From positions 1-42,331 of the forward strand of contig JABMQR010000184.1 of NCBI GenBank assembly GCA_013202335.1: a stretch of 42,331 bases of DNA. The letters are read 5' to 3'. A model generated the notes under the pieces. The model ran no database searches, was not told the DNA's origin, and worked only from the letters and a program-made list of their open reading frames with translations. Positions 9,859 to 17,810 of this stretch are shown here, piece after piece; position 1 is the stretch's first letter; each line of letters begins with the position of its first letter. The position numbers were made by a program, and so were the translations under genes. Origin of the DNA: Bacteroidota bacterium (lineage in GTDB: Bacteria; Spirochaetota; Spirochaetia; JABMQR01).

Positions 9859-9870
9859 TACGCATGCGTA
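9859..9870. promoter_or_regulatory. Perfect 12-bp palindrome upstream of tupA
   Basis: TACGCATGCGTA reads identically on both strands. It lies 22 bases before the tupA start and within the divergent LuxR/tupA spacer, so it is well placed to be an operator for a tungstate-responsive or LuxR-type regulator. The binding protein is not identifiable from sequence. Confidence 0.4.
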
Positions 9871-9892
9871 CCGATTTCATGATGGAGAATCA

Positions 9893-10738
9893 ATGATTAC
9901 TTTTACCAGAAGATTGCTGCTTGTTTTCTTTTGTCTTATTACTGCCTCTGCAGCACTCCGGGCCAATGGTGATGAAGAACCGGGCAGGCGCTTAACCCTT
10001 GCTTCAGGAACTACTATTGATAACTCTGGATTACTCGATGTTCTCATACATGTTTTTTTTCAGCATACGGGTGTTGCGGTTGATGTGTTGTCGGTCGGTA
10101 CCGGGAAAGCTGTAAGACTTGGAGAGCATGGGGATGTCGATCTGCTTTTTGTTCATGCAGAGAATATTGAGGAGAGATTCGTGGAAGAGGGGTTTGGGGT
10201 GAATCGTCAGGAAGTGATGTATAATGATTTTATTATCATTGGACCATCTGAGGATCCTGCGGGAATTCGGAATCTCAAAAATGTAGATGCAGCTTTCTTT
10301 AATATTCGGGAAACTGAATCACTATTTATTTCAAGAGGGGATGAGTCCGGAACGCATATTAGGGAAAAAGAGTTTTGGTATGAAGCAGGAATTGAACCCT
10401 CCGGATCATGGTATCGTGAAGTAGGTCAGGGGATGGCCGTTTCTCTTACTATGGCTGATGATATGCAGGGATATATTCTTACCGATAGAGGCACCTATAT
10501 TTCTCTTCAGGATTCACTCGATCTTGAGCTGATGGTAGAGGGCGACTTACGACTTTACAATCCATATAGAATCATAGCGGTAAATCCAAATATTCATCCG
10601 CATGTAAATTATGAAGAGGCAATGCAGTTGATTGCTTATTTAACCTCAATAACAGGGCAGAAAACGATCAGTGATTTTACCCGGAATGGTCAGCAGTTGT
10701 TCTACCCGGCTGCAGTAGACAGCCCCTGGCTGAATTGA
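9893..10738 (+). CDS. tupA: Tungstate ABC transporter substrate-binding protein TupA
   Basis: A 281-aa periplasmic tungstate-binding protein. The chosen ATG at 9893 has GGAG five bases upstream and begins a clean signal peptide (MITFTRRLLLVFFCLITASA). An earlier in-frame ATG at 9824 would bury the signal. Family landmarks are LASGTTIDNSGLLDVL, VLSVGTGKAVRLGEHGDVDLL, MYNDFIIIGPSEDPAG, FISRGDESGTH, VGQGMAVSLTMA and YILTDRGTY, all matching TupA. The oxyanion is bound through the TT and S/R residues of these motifs. No tupB permease or tupC ATPase follows, so the gene is an orphan here. Tungsten is the expected metal of the aldehyde oxidoreductase encoded at 36485. Confidence 0.93.
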   Translation: MITFTRRLLLVFFCLITASAALRANGDEEPGRRLTLASGTTIDNSGLLDVLIHVFFQHTGVAVDVLSVGTGKAVRLGEHGDVDLLFVHAENIEERFVEEGFGVNRQEVMYNDFIIIGPSEDPAGIRNLKNVDAAFFNIRETESLFISRGDESGTHIREKEFWYEAGIEPSGSWYREVGQGMAVSLTMADDMQGYILTDRGTYISLQDSLDLELMVEGDLRLYNPYRIIAVNPNIHPHVNYEEAMQLIAYLTSITGQKTISDFTRNGQQLFYPAAVDSPWLN

Positions 10739-10758
10739 TCTTGAGATAGGAAGAGAAG

Positions 10759-10897
10759 TTATAGAATCTGCACAGCTGCCCGCCCTGCATCTGTAAATAT
10801 TACCGGATAGTTACATTTTCCAGAAAGACTCAGTACCTCACAGTGCCGTGCATCAGCTTTTTCTGTTGCCCAATATCTCCATGCGGTAGAATCTGAT
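10759..10897 (-). pseudogene. Possible decayed C-terminal coding fragment
   Basis: The minus strand reads about 44 protein-like codons (STAWRYWATEKADARHC near the front, YPVIFTDAGRAAVQIL at the end) before TAA. A TGA lies just upstream in frame and there is no start codon. It looks like the tail of a lost gene. I do not recognise the family, and it could be a chance open stretch. Confidence 0.25.
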
Positions 10898-10918
10898 ATT
10901 CAAACAATTGTTATATAT

Positions 10919-10978
10919 ATTAGCTAATACAGTTTACAAATAGCTAATATGAATATATAATACACTTAAGTTAGCTAA
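10919..10978. promoter_or_regulatory. Three-site TAGCTA palindrome array (candidate operator)
   Basis: Three palindromic copies lie just before the Phd/YefM-Uma2 gene: ATTAGCTAAT (10919-10928, perfect), a TAGCTA core (10941-10946) and TTAGCTAA (10971-10978, perfect). Their centres are 20 and 31 bp apart, close to two and three helical turns, so all three would face the same side of the DNA. Phd/YefM antitoxin domains repress their own promoters through repeated short palindromes, and the downstream protein begins with such a domain. Confidence 0.55.
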
Positions 10979-11002
10979 AATTAACAGATCAGGGGGTGCA
11001 GT

Positions 11003-11764
11003 ATGTATGTCTCAGCAACCGAGATACAGAATAATTTCGGAAAGTATCTGAAACTCTGCAAAGTGGAGAATATTGTAGTTACCAGAAACGGTAAAAAGCA
11101 GGCAATGCTGCTCTACTATCCCCGGAACTCAGAAGGGTATGAGGCAGGCGAACCATTCCCTGATTATGGAACAAGCCCGAGGAAAGAGGGGTATGTAACC
11201 TATCAGCAATTTCTGGATATGACGGAACACAGTGATAATCGGTATGAACTGATTGATGGTGAGGTTTTTCTCCTGGCCTCTCCGAGTTTTACTCATCAAC
11301 GGATATTAGGAATCCTCTATATTGCTTTCTGGCAGTTTTTTAAGGAATATGATTCCTGTGATCCGTTCATGGCTCCATTTGATATCGATCTTATCCGACA
11401 GCATATAAAACTTCTGCGGGATGTAAATGAAGACGATATCAATGTTGTGCAGCCTGATGTGATTGTGCTGTGTGATTATGAGAAAGACATCAATGAAAAG
11501 GATAAGTATAAAGGAACTCCCATACTGGTGGTTGAAATATTATCCCCATCTACCAGGAGCAAAGACCGCATCAAAAAACTTGGACTCTATATGGAAAGCG
11601 GTGTTGATGAGTGCTGGATTGTGGATCCGATGAATGAGACGATTATGATCTACACTTTTAAGGATTGCGAGTTGGATATTGATGCTGTCTATATGCGTGG
11701 TCAGCAGGCGAAGTCGATACGCTTCTCCGGAATGACAATTGACGTGGACAAAGTATTTGGGTGA
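11003..11764 (+). CDS. Phd/YefM-type antitoxin domain fused to Uma2 (DUF820) nuclease-fold domain
   Basis: A 253-aa protein. Residues 1-40 (MYVSATEIQNNFGKYLKL, then VVTRNGKKQAMLL) match the DNA-binding fold of Phd/YefM antitoxins. Residues 66-250 match the Uma2/DUF820 family, a PD-(D/E)xK endonuclease-like fold: YELIDGE (81-87), QPDVIVL (150-156, candidate catalytic Asp152), VEILSPSTRSKD (177-188, Glu178) and ECWIVDP. Uma2 proteins are abundant in cyanobacteria and some anaerobes and have no settled function. A strong AGGGGGTG ribosome site precedes ATG. The upstream TAGCTA array suggests autorepression by the N-terminal domain. It converges on a DUF4143 ATPase gene 20 bases away. Confidence 0.82.
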   Translation: MYVSATEIQNNFGKYLKLCKVENIVVTRNGKKQAMLLYYPRNSEGYEAGEPFPDYGTSPRKEGYVTYQQFLDMTEHSDNRYELIDGEVFLLASPSFTHQRILGILYIAFWQFFKEYDSCDPFMAPFDIDLIRQHIKLLRDVNEDDINVVQPDVIVLCDYEKDINEKDKYKGTPILVVEILSPSTRSKDRIKKLGLYMESGVDECWIVDPMNETIMIYTFKDCELDIDAVYMRGQQAKSIRFSGMTIDVDKVFG

Positions 11765-11784
11765 CCAGTTGGATTCCTGAAAGA

Positions 11785-13074
11785 TTATAGACACCCGGCA
11801 GGAATCTGAATAATCTTTTGGGACAACATTCTGATTTCGCTGCTGTTATTAATGACTATCCCGAAAGGTAAATCATTGGAAACTACAAATTTTTGTAATG
11901 ACAGCAGATCAGCTTTCGTATTCGAGACTCCCAATTTAATCTCAATCGGAAGGACTCCGAATTTACCATTAAGAACAAGATCAACTTCGGCACCATTTTT
12001 TGTACGATAATAAAAAGCTTGCCATCCGGAAGTAACGAGAGATTCCATTCCACCGAGTATTTCCTCAATAATAAAAGCCTCAAACAAATTCCCTGCCCTG
12101 GGGTAGGAGATTAATTTTTCTCTTGTATCAATACCCAGCAGGAAATTAGTCAATCCGCTGTCTCTTAGATGACCTTTGGGGCGCTTAACAATGGATTTAC
12201 TTACACTTTTCTCATAACTGCTCAAAGATCGCCAAAGATATGTTCCATCGGCAATATCAAGGTAATGGGATATTGTTACTTCCGAACAATTCAGGGTCCT
12301 TCCCAGGTCATTTTTATTGATTATACTGCCGCTCAACTGACTGAGCATGCTGATAAATCGGCGATAAGTTATATCATTCAATTTGGGAAATTTTCCGCGT
12401 ATATCCTGCTGCAGATAGGTCTTGAAATAATTCTCCATCCAGATTTCATAAACTTCTGTATCTTTCCTGAGAACCGGATACGGATATCCGCCTATAAGAA
12501 ATTTTTCCATTACGTCATTATAAGAAAAACAGATTTCTAAATTCTGAAGTTTTTCAAGGGAGTTTACATCAACCCCTTCCTGCACAATCTTATAGAAATC
12601 TGAAACCGGTTTCTCATGCAGTTCATTGAGTTTCATGGGAGCGACTTCAATTATCCCAATCCGTCCTGCCAGGCTTTCGGTTATTGCATGTAACAGAGTA
12701 GGTGAACTGGAACCGGTTATAATAAACCGACCGTTTGCATTGCGGTTGTTATCGATAAACCCACGCAACTCTCTGAATAACTGCGGAGATTGCTGGGCTT
12801 CATCAATAATAAGGCAGTTTTTATATTCATTAAAGAAAAAATCAATATCACCTGTTATAAAGTCATAATCTGTGGATTTTTCAAGGTCAAAGTATTTCCA
12901 GTCAGGTCGAAGCTGTTTTGCCAAAGTGGTTTTTCCACATTGACGCACCCCTAGCAAGGCTATGACAGGAAATACTTCGAGATATTTATTTGCCTTGTCT
13001 ATCAAATTACGTCTAACATCAGTCATAAACTTATGATGCCTTAGAAAATTACTGGTGTCAATAGATTCCATCAA
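11785..13074 (-). CDS. AAA ATPase with DUF4143 domain
   Basis: A 429-aa protein of the AAA_14/DUF4143 family. It has Walker A GVRQCGKTT (42-50), Walker B CLIIDEAQ and sensor RFIITGSSSPTLL. The C-terminal DUF4143 region ends in a nuclease-like motif, NGAEVDLVLNGK followed by PIEIKLG. These ATPases are common single genes in anaerobes with no proven role; the C-terminal motif resembles PD-(D/E)xK nucleases. The start is uncertain. The first ATG (13074) lacks a ribosome site and lies 8 bases after the GNAT stop, while ATG 13026 (MTDVRRNLIDKANKYLE) better matches the family N-terminus. It is probably co-transcribed with the GNAT gene. Confidence 0.88.
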   Translation of the reverse strand: MMESIDTSNFLRHHKFMTDVRRNLIDKANKYLEVFPVIALLGVRQCGKTTLAKQLRPDWKYFDLEKSTDYDFITGDIDFFFNEYKNCLIIDEAQQSPQLFRELRGFIDNNRNANGRFIITGSSSPTLLHAITESLAGRIGIIEVAPMKLNELHEKPVSDFYKIVQEGVDVNSLEKLQNLEICFSYNDVMEKFLIGGYPYPVLRKDTEVYEIWMENYFKTYLQQDIRGKFPKLNDITYRRFISMLSQLSGSIINKNDLGRTLNCSEVTISHYLDIADGTYLWRSLSSYEKSVSKSIVKRPKGHLRDSGLTNFLLGIDTREKLISYPRAGNLFEAFIIEEILGGMESLVTSGWQAFYYRTKNGAEVDLVLNGKFGVLPIEIKLGVSNTKADLLSLQKFVVSNDLPFGIVINNSSEIRMLSQKIIQIPAGCL

Positions 13075-13081
13075 TATTCAA

Positions 13082-14020
13082 CTACTGTTTTTTTAATCTC
13101 TTTTTCCAGGGGTACATGGGATATTTCAACTCAAATCCAATAACTTTATAAAAATCCTGTGATGAACCGACATAAGCTTTTGTTCCCCCCAGCTTTTTAA
13201 CTCTGCGTAATCCTTCATAGACCAGTTCCCGGCCGAATCCCATCCTTCTATATTCTGGATGGGTGGAGAGTGGTTCCAGGAATCCAATGCTGTTTACATC
13301 ATCGTACCAGAAACAGCCGCAGCTTACATATTCACCATCAGGACTTTCCACAAACAGGTTGAGTTCAGGTTTGTAATCCGGGGCCTTATGCACCTCCCGG
13401 TACTCTGCAGGTGTTGACCAGTCGGCAGGATCTGGATGATTGAATCCTAAAGCAGAACCCTTGCAGTATTTGCAAAGATCCCCATTTTCATCCATCGAGT
13501 GTATAGTGAATCCCGGTTTCAGATCAGGCTGCGGGATGTGCTGCAGGTCAAATTCAGAATTATGCCAGCAGGATTTCTCATCTCTGATATATCCCCACTC
13601 TTTGGCCTTCTTTGACAACACCTCATCGTATTCATAGAAGGGCAGCTGAATTGACCCTGTATTTGGATGGGCTAAGTTTTCTTCGATATAGGCAAAGATC
13701 TCATCCAGAACAATATCTGAATCCGTTACCCGTTGAATAAAGACCTCTCCATCTACAAAGGGAGATTCAGTATGGGCCATAGCACTTATTTTCCCATTGC
13801 TATTCTCCCAAATTCTTACAGCGGATTCCCAATAGGCAATTTGTGCAGCTGTTTTTTCAGGATCCTGTTCACAGAACATACTCGGATGATATCTTCCCCA
13901 GTTCCACCGTTCCAAACCCCAGTTCCAGGGTTTGCCATTGCGGTAATGATTGGTTTTTAGAAAATTTCTCACCCGCAGATAGTCCCGATTTGCATCATAC
14001 TTTAATTGTGTAATTTTCAT
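13082..14020 (-). CDS. GNAT-family N-acetyltransferase
   Basis: A 312-aa protein. The C-terminal ~100 residues carry a GNAT fold with the acetyl-CoA loop HPEYRRMGFGRELVYEGL (R/Q-x-x-G-x-G/A) and a terminal VGSSQDFYKVIGFELKYPMYPW. The N-terminal ~190 residues may be a second, degenerate GNAT repeat (EVFIQRVTDSD, YEYDEVLSKKAKEWGY). The substrate cannot be told from sequence. The ATG has AGAGGA about four bases upstream. The DUF4143 ATPase gene follows 7 bases later, so the two likely share a transcript. Confidence 0.85.
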   Translation of the reverse strand: MKITQLKYDANRDYLRVRNFLKTNHYRNGKPWNWGLERWNWGRYHPSMFCEQDPEKTAAQIAYWESAVRIWENSNGKISAMAHTESPFVDGEVFIQRVTDSDIVLDEIFAYIEENLAHPNTGSIQLPFYEYDEVLSKKAKEWGYIRDEKSCWHNSEFDLQHIPQPDLKPGFTIHSMDENGDLCKYCKGSALGFNHPDPADWSTPAEYREVHKAPDYKPELNLFVESPDGEYVSCGCFWYDDVNSIGFLEPLSTHPEYRRMGFGRELVYEGLRRVKKLGGTKAYVGSSQDFYKVIGFELKYPMYPWKKRLKKQ

Positions 14021-14267
14021 ACGTTCCTCTTTTTCTTCTGTAATAATGAGAACTGAATCAAAGAATGTGTATAGGAACAGGTAAAGTATCCGATTGTAAG
14101 AATTAATCTGGTTTAAGTCAATATATAACTATTTGGCTACTTTAACATACCACGCTCGCACAGATATATCAGTTCATCCTCATCTGTATCGTGTTCTATT
14201 TGCTAAAGAAATATATAGTTATATAATCATCGACCTTTCCTTTTTAGAATTGGATTATATTCTAGAT
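14021..14267. other. AT-rich spacer without recognised gene
   Basis: The first half of the 513-base spacer between the GNAT gene and the next ATPase gene. It is AT-rich, with repeated TATATAACTA/ATATAGTTAT runs, and should contain the promoter of the GNAT/ATPase pair. I see no RNA gene or convincing reading frame. Confidence 0.5.
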
Positions 14268-14494
14268 TCATTTATCCGGGATGTCAATTGACTTTTTGGA
14301 CCAACCAGGATCCTGTGATACCGTATCAACGGTCTTAATAAGGAGCAGATAAAGAGCAGTATCTCTTAGCCCGACATCACCTTGCCATCCGCCAGATCAT
14401 ACATCGCAATGATGTAGGGATATTCAGGATCATACTGCGTTAGTGCTGCTCCCTTCGGCACTTTACCGGAAGCTCTTATATTAGCTATGTAAAA
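14268..14494 (-). pseudogene. Decayed, frameshifted gene fragment
   Basis: The minus strand encodes two adjoining protein-like stretches in different frames. The first (about 14494 to 14366) ends YPYIIAMYDLADGKVMSG then TAA. The second runs on to 14268 with DTALYLLLIKTVDTVSQDPGW. Together they look like roughly 75 residues of a gene broken by a frameshift near 14366 and missing its start. I do not recognise the family. Its 5' end runs into the promoter of the gene at 14534. Confidence 0.35.
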
Positions 14495-14519
14495 TTAGTA
14501 TACAAAACTAAAATTACAT
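14487..14519. promoter_or_regulatory. Inverted repeat in the promoter of the second DUF4143 ATPase gene
   Basis: ATGTAAAATTAGT (14487-14499) and ACTAAAATTACAT (14507-14519) are inverted copies matching at 11 of 13 positions, separated by 7 bases. The repeat ends exactly at the extended -10 box, so a bound protein would block transcription. A TTAGCTA element like those at 10919-10978 lies at 14481-14487. Confidence 0.45.
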
Positions 14520-14527
14520 GATATATT
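14519..14527 (+). promoter_or_regulatory. Extended -10 promoter, apparently leaderless
   Basis: TGATATATT fits an extended -10 (TGn then TATATT at 14522-14527). Only six bases separate it from the ATG at 14534, so transcription would begin at or next to the start codon. No ribosome site is present. Confidence 0.45.
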
Positions 14528-14533
14528 AGTTTT

Positions 14534-15682
14534 ATGATGCAAAAATACATACGGTTGCTGACATTAACTCATGACGAAACATTCTTCTTATGGGGTCCCA
14601 GACAGGCAGGAAAAACTACTCTTTTAAAAAAGCATTTTTCAGATGCATTCTGGATTGATTTACTGCTGCCTGATGTATATAGAACATATCTCACAAATCC
14701 TGAACAATTAATTGAAGAAGTCAAACTGAAAAAAGTTGAATTTGTGGTTATTGATGAAATTCAAAAACTACCGCAGCTGCTGGATGTTGTACACTGGTTA
14801 ATTGAGAATGAGGGTATACATTTCGCATTATGTGGATCCAGTGCCCGGAAAGTAAAAAGAGGTCATGCAAATCTACTAGGTGGTAGAGGGGTAAAATATG
14901 AACTGTATGGGTTGTCAGCCAGAGAAATTGCAGATGATCTGGATTTTCTCAAATTACTCAATCAAGGATATATAGCTCCAATCTATCAAAGCAAAAATCC
15001 AAAAAGACTCCTCAATTCATATATTGCCCAATACTTAAAAGAAGAAATTGCCGCTGAGGGGCTAGTGAGAAACCTGCCTGGTTTCTCTGAATTTCTAAAT
15101 ATTGCAGCTCTTTCTGATACAGAATTATTAAATTATTCAACCATCGCCCGAGACGTTGGTATAGCCAGCTCCACGATCAAAGGGTATTTTGAAATATTAA
15201 CTGATACTTTACTTGGCCGCTTTTTACCCTCTTACAAAAAACGTCCTAAACGAAGAATATCAAATGTTCCAAAATTTTACTTTTTTGATGTTGGTGTAGT
15301 AAATTTCCTGGCAAAAAGAGGGGAGATCCAGGTTAAATCAGAACTAATTGGAAAAGCTTTTGAAAATTGGATCTTTCATGAATTATGCTGTTATAACTCA
15401 TATTGTGAAAAATTTGCAGATTATTACTATTGGCGGTTATCATCAGGTGTTGAAGTAGATTTTATTGTTAATCATATTGACTGCGCCATTGAATCAAAAT
15501 CATCAGAGAAAATCAAGTCACAGCATCTAAAAGGATTACGTGAGTTAAAAAAAGAGCATCCTGAAGTAAAGAAAATGATAATAGTTTCGATGGATACACA
15601 TGACAGGGAAACAGAAGATGGTATTCTTGTATTACATTACACCTCATTTCTGGACTATTTATGGGGTGGTTCACTATTTTAA
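14534..15682 (+). CDS. AAA ATPase with DUF4143 domain (second copy)
   Basis: A 382-aa AAA_14/DUF4143 protein with Walker A GPRQAGKT (21-28), Walker B FVVIDEIQKLPQLL and sensor HFALCGSSARKVKRG. The C-terminal region holds SGVEVDFIVNHID followed by AIESKSS, the nuclease-like DUF4143 end. It is clearly divergent from the copy at 11785, so this is not a recent duplication. Its ATG lacks a ribosome site and seems to be read from a leaderless mRNA. The strand differs from the neighbouring GNAT/ATPase pair. The function of the family is unproven; toxin-antitoxin-like or mobile-element roles have been proposed. Confidence 0.88.
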   Translation: MMQKYIRLLTLTHDETFFLWGPRQAGKTTLLKKHFSDAFWIDLLLPDVYRTYLTNPEQLIEEVKLKKVEFVVIDEIQKLPQLLDVVHWLIENEGIHFALCGSSARKVKRGHANLLGGRGVKYELYGLSAREIADDLDFLKLLNQGYIAPIYQSKNPKRLLNSYIAQYLKEEIAAEGLVRNLPGFSEFLNIAALSDTELLNYSTIARDVGIASSTIKGYFEILTDTLLGRFLPSYKKRPKRRISNVPKFYFFDVGVVNFLAKRGEIQVKSELIGKAFENWIFHELCCYNSYCEKFADYYYWRLSSGVEVDFIVNHIDCAIESKSSEKIKSQHLKGLRELKKEHPEVKKMIIVSMDTHDRETEDGILVLHYTSFLDYLWGGSLF

Positions 15683-15709
15683 TAGTGTCATATTACAACC
15701 AGAGACCTA

Positions 15710-16693
15710 TCAGCAGGCAGCATACTCCTTGAAGAGCTTAATATAGAGCTTGTAATCTTTCATTGAGACCTCCGGTGGGGTCTGGTGATCAACACTGATG
15801 ATAAATCCGCCCTTTTTTGCAGCCGGAATAACTCGTTCAAACTCCTTACGTAAAGCCGCCTCACCTTTGTGCATGATCATCTTATCAAAATGGCCGATAT
15901 ACTTGAATCCGGGGTATTTTTCCTGCAGCTGGTTTATGTCAACGCCGGCCTGTCGTTCCAGAGGAAGTGCCCCACCTAATCCAGCCTCCTGGAACCACTG
16001 AATGGGAGTGGTGATATCACCATCGGAATCGATGATGGTATGCGTTTTAGTACCCTCTAATTTGCTGATCACCCGTTTGGTATAGGGAAGAATATAGGTT
16101 TCATACTGTTCCCGGCTTACCATGGGTCCATGGTTATAGCTCATATCCTCGGCAAAGGTGATAAAGTCCGGCTCTATGTGATCCAGAACGTAGTCGAGAG
16201 TGCGGCAGAGATAGTTACAAAGATCTTCATTCATCCTATTCATCAGTTCGGGCTGGTCATAGAAGGCATAGAGATGCTCTTCAATACCGAAGAGCTGCCT
16301 GGGATACCAGAAAAAGCCCTGCATACCGAAACGGAATATATTCTTTCCCTCTTCATTATCCTTGATCCACTGTTTCTCCTCAGCGCTGAATTCAAAGGGT
16401 TTGTAGAGAGTAGGAAGCACCTTTTCATACTCCTCTCCAGAGGCCGCAATACCGGCACTATGGGATGCAGGATGCGGCGTTGCTGCTGTCTGAGCATGGC
16501 AAGCAGTCTCGCGGTACATATCAAGGCCAAAGTACGCATACATTTCGTAACGATCAGTTGTAGGTAGCCCTTCAGATTTCCAGCGATCCACCGTCTGGTT
16601 CCACCAGGCAGCCCATTCAATAATCGGCAGCCTGTCCACCGGCTCTCCATGTAAAGATGCATGAAACCGTTCCTTTACATTCATAGCTTCCAT
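15710..16693 (-). CDS. URO-D family methyltransferase-like protein (module 1)
   Basis: A 327-aa TIM-barrel protein of the uroporphyrinogen decarboxylase/corrinoid methyltransferase superfamily. It begins VKERFHASLHGEPVDRLPIIEW; the HemE motif PVWxMRQAGR is missing, so it is not a heme enzyme. FITFAEDMSYNHGPMVSRE marks the substrate-side loop. The zinc motif HxCG of MtaA/MtbA is replaced by D222-S-D224-G225. The C-terminus FIISVDHQTPPEVS has the Asp-His pair near the usual active site. AGGA lies about eight bases before ATG. It is divergent from an AraC gene across 114 bp, so it is probably switched on by that regulator. The substrate is unknown. Confidence 0.88.
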   Translation of the reverse strand: MEAMNVKERFHASLHGEPVDRLPIIEWAAWWNQTVDRWKSEGLPTTDRYEMYAYFGLDMYRETACHAQTAATPHPASHSAGIAASGEEYEKVLPTLYKPFEFSAEEKQWIKDNEEGKNIFRFGMQGFFWYPRQLFGIEEHLYAFYDQPELMNRMNEDLCNYLCRTLDYVLDHIEPDFITFAEDMSYNHGPMVSREQYETYILPYTKRVISKLEGTKTHTIIDSDGDITTPIQWFQEAGLGGALPLERQAGVDINQLQEKYPGFKYIGHFDKMIMHKGEAALRKEFERVIPAAKKGGFIISVDHQTPPEVSMKDYKLYIKLFKEYAAC

Positions 16694-16793
16694 AGTTAAT
16701 TCCTTTGGTATGATTTTCTACTTTGTCGTGATTGGAAAGATTATAGTATGAAAAAATAGATAATAATTGGTATATATTATTGAATTTTGCGTA

Positions 16794-16799
16794 TATAAT
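16794..16799 (+). promoter_or_regulatory. -10 box of AraC gene 1
   Basis: A perfect TATAAT lies eight bases before the ATG at 16808, with no ribosome site in between. The transcript would start within a few bases of the start codon. Confidence 0.5.
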
Positions 16800-16807
16800 C
16801 TTTAAAT

Positions 16808-17686
16808 ATGAAAATACTAACTGGTCTGCATGAATTGCTTCCTTCTCTGGATATATATGGATTTGCCGTTCAGCATCACCCTGTTTATATCAATACAACC
16901 AGGAATCCGCATGCTCTGGATGTAATCCTCTTTTCCTGGTTTATTGCGGGGAGTGGCACCCACTTTATTGCCGATAATCAGTTTGCCGTCCAGCCCGGAT
17001 CGGTAGGAATAACTCCCATCGGGATTCCTCATAACATCATTTCCACCGATAAGATGGATATTATCAATCTCTTCATCAATCCAAAAATATTTCCCCTTCC
17101 GGCACTGCCGGAAAAATTTCTGAAGTACCTACAGATATTGCTGCCCCTGCAGCAGGGATTTGCAGCCTTACGTGAGAATGGAATCCAGATTAACTGTACC
17201 CATCCCGGGATTATCACCACCCTGCTGAAGCAGCTATTATGGGAACAGAGTTCAGAAAGATATGGCAGGATAGAGATCTGCTATGAGCTGCTGCAGCTGA
17301 TATTTATGCAGATGATCAGGGAGATTGTTGAGAACGGGCATATATCAATCAGCCGGATGCAGAATCACCAGAGTGAAAAGATCATGCAGGTTGTCTCCTA
17401 TCTTGATACCCATTATCTGGAGCCATATACCCTCGATGCTCTTACTGGTAAGTTCAGTATATCCAGGGCAGCATTATGCGCTAATTTCAAGAAGACCACC
17501 GGGAAAACCATCTTTGCCTATATTCTCATGAAACGAATAGAAAGAAGCAGTCTGTTGCTGACAACAACAACAGAATCAATCACTGAGATTGCCCATTCCA
17601 GCGGTTTCAATGATATCTCATTCTTCAACAGGAAGTTCAAGGAGCTGACCGGAGCCTCACCCCGGGAGCTCAGGAAGGAAAGTTGA
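16808..17686 (+). CDS. AraC-family regulator (module 1)
   Basis: A 292-aa regulator. The N-terminal ~150 residues form a cupin-like sensor domain (SGTHFIADNQFAVQPGSVGI, then PIGIPHN). The C-terminal ~100 residues carry the two AraC helix-turn-helix units: LDALTGKFSISRAALCANFK and SITEIAHSSGFNDISFFNRK, ending in LTGASPRELR. It is divergent from the URO-D gene at 15710-16693 and is the likely local activator of that gene. The inducer is unknown but should bind the cupin. The start has a perfect TATAAT eight bases upstream and no ribosome site. Confidence 0.92.
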   Translation: MKILTGLHELLPSLDIYGFAVQHHPVYINTTRNPHALDVILFSWFIAGSGTHFIADNQFAVQPGSVGITPIGIPHNIISTDKMDIINLFINPKIFPLPALPEKFLKYLQILLPLQQGFAALRENGIQINCTHPGIITTLLKQLLWEQSSERYGRIEICYELLQLIFMQMIREIVENGHISISRMQNHQSEKIMQVVSYLDTHYLEPYTLDALTGKFSISRAALCANFKKTTGKTIFAYILMKRIERSSLLLTTTTESITEIAHSSGFNDISFFNRKFKELTGASPRELRKES

Positions 17687-17810
17687 AGAATTTTACAAAG
17701 CTGTATTGCCGGTTCAATGATTGAATAGACCTGAACAGGGTATTGCCAGAAAACAGTATCACTGGTCACAATAATCATATGCTTTTCAGCTTTTCAGCTT
17801 TGCAGAGGCA

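Noticed and set aside
9824..9892. Longer TupA starting at ATG 9824
   Set aside because: It would place 23 polar residues before the signal peptide and would include the palindrome; ATG 9893 has a proper ribosome site.
17687..17810. Terminator in the convergent spacer between AraC 1 and URO-D 2
   Set aside because: Short repeats such as TATTGCC and CAGCTTTTCAGCTTT occur but no stable stem with a T-run was seen.
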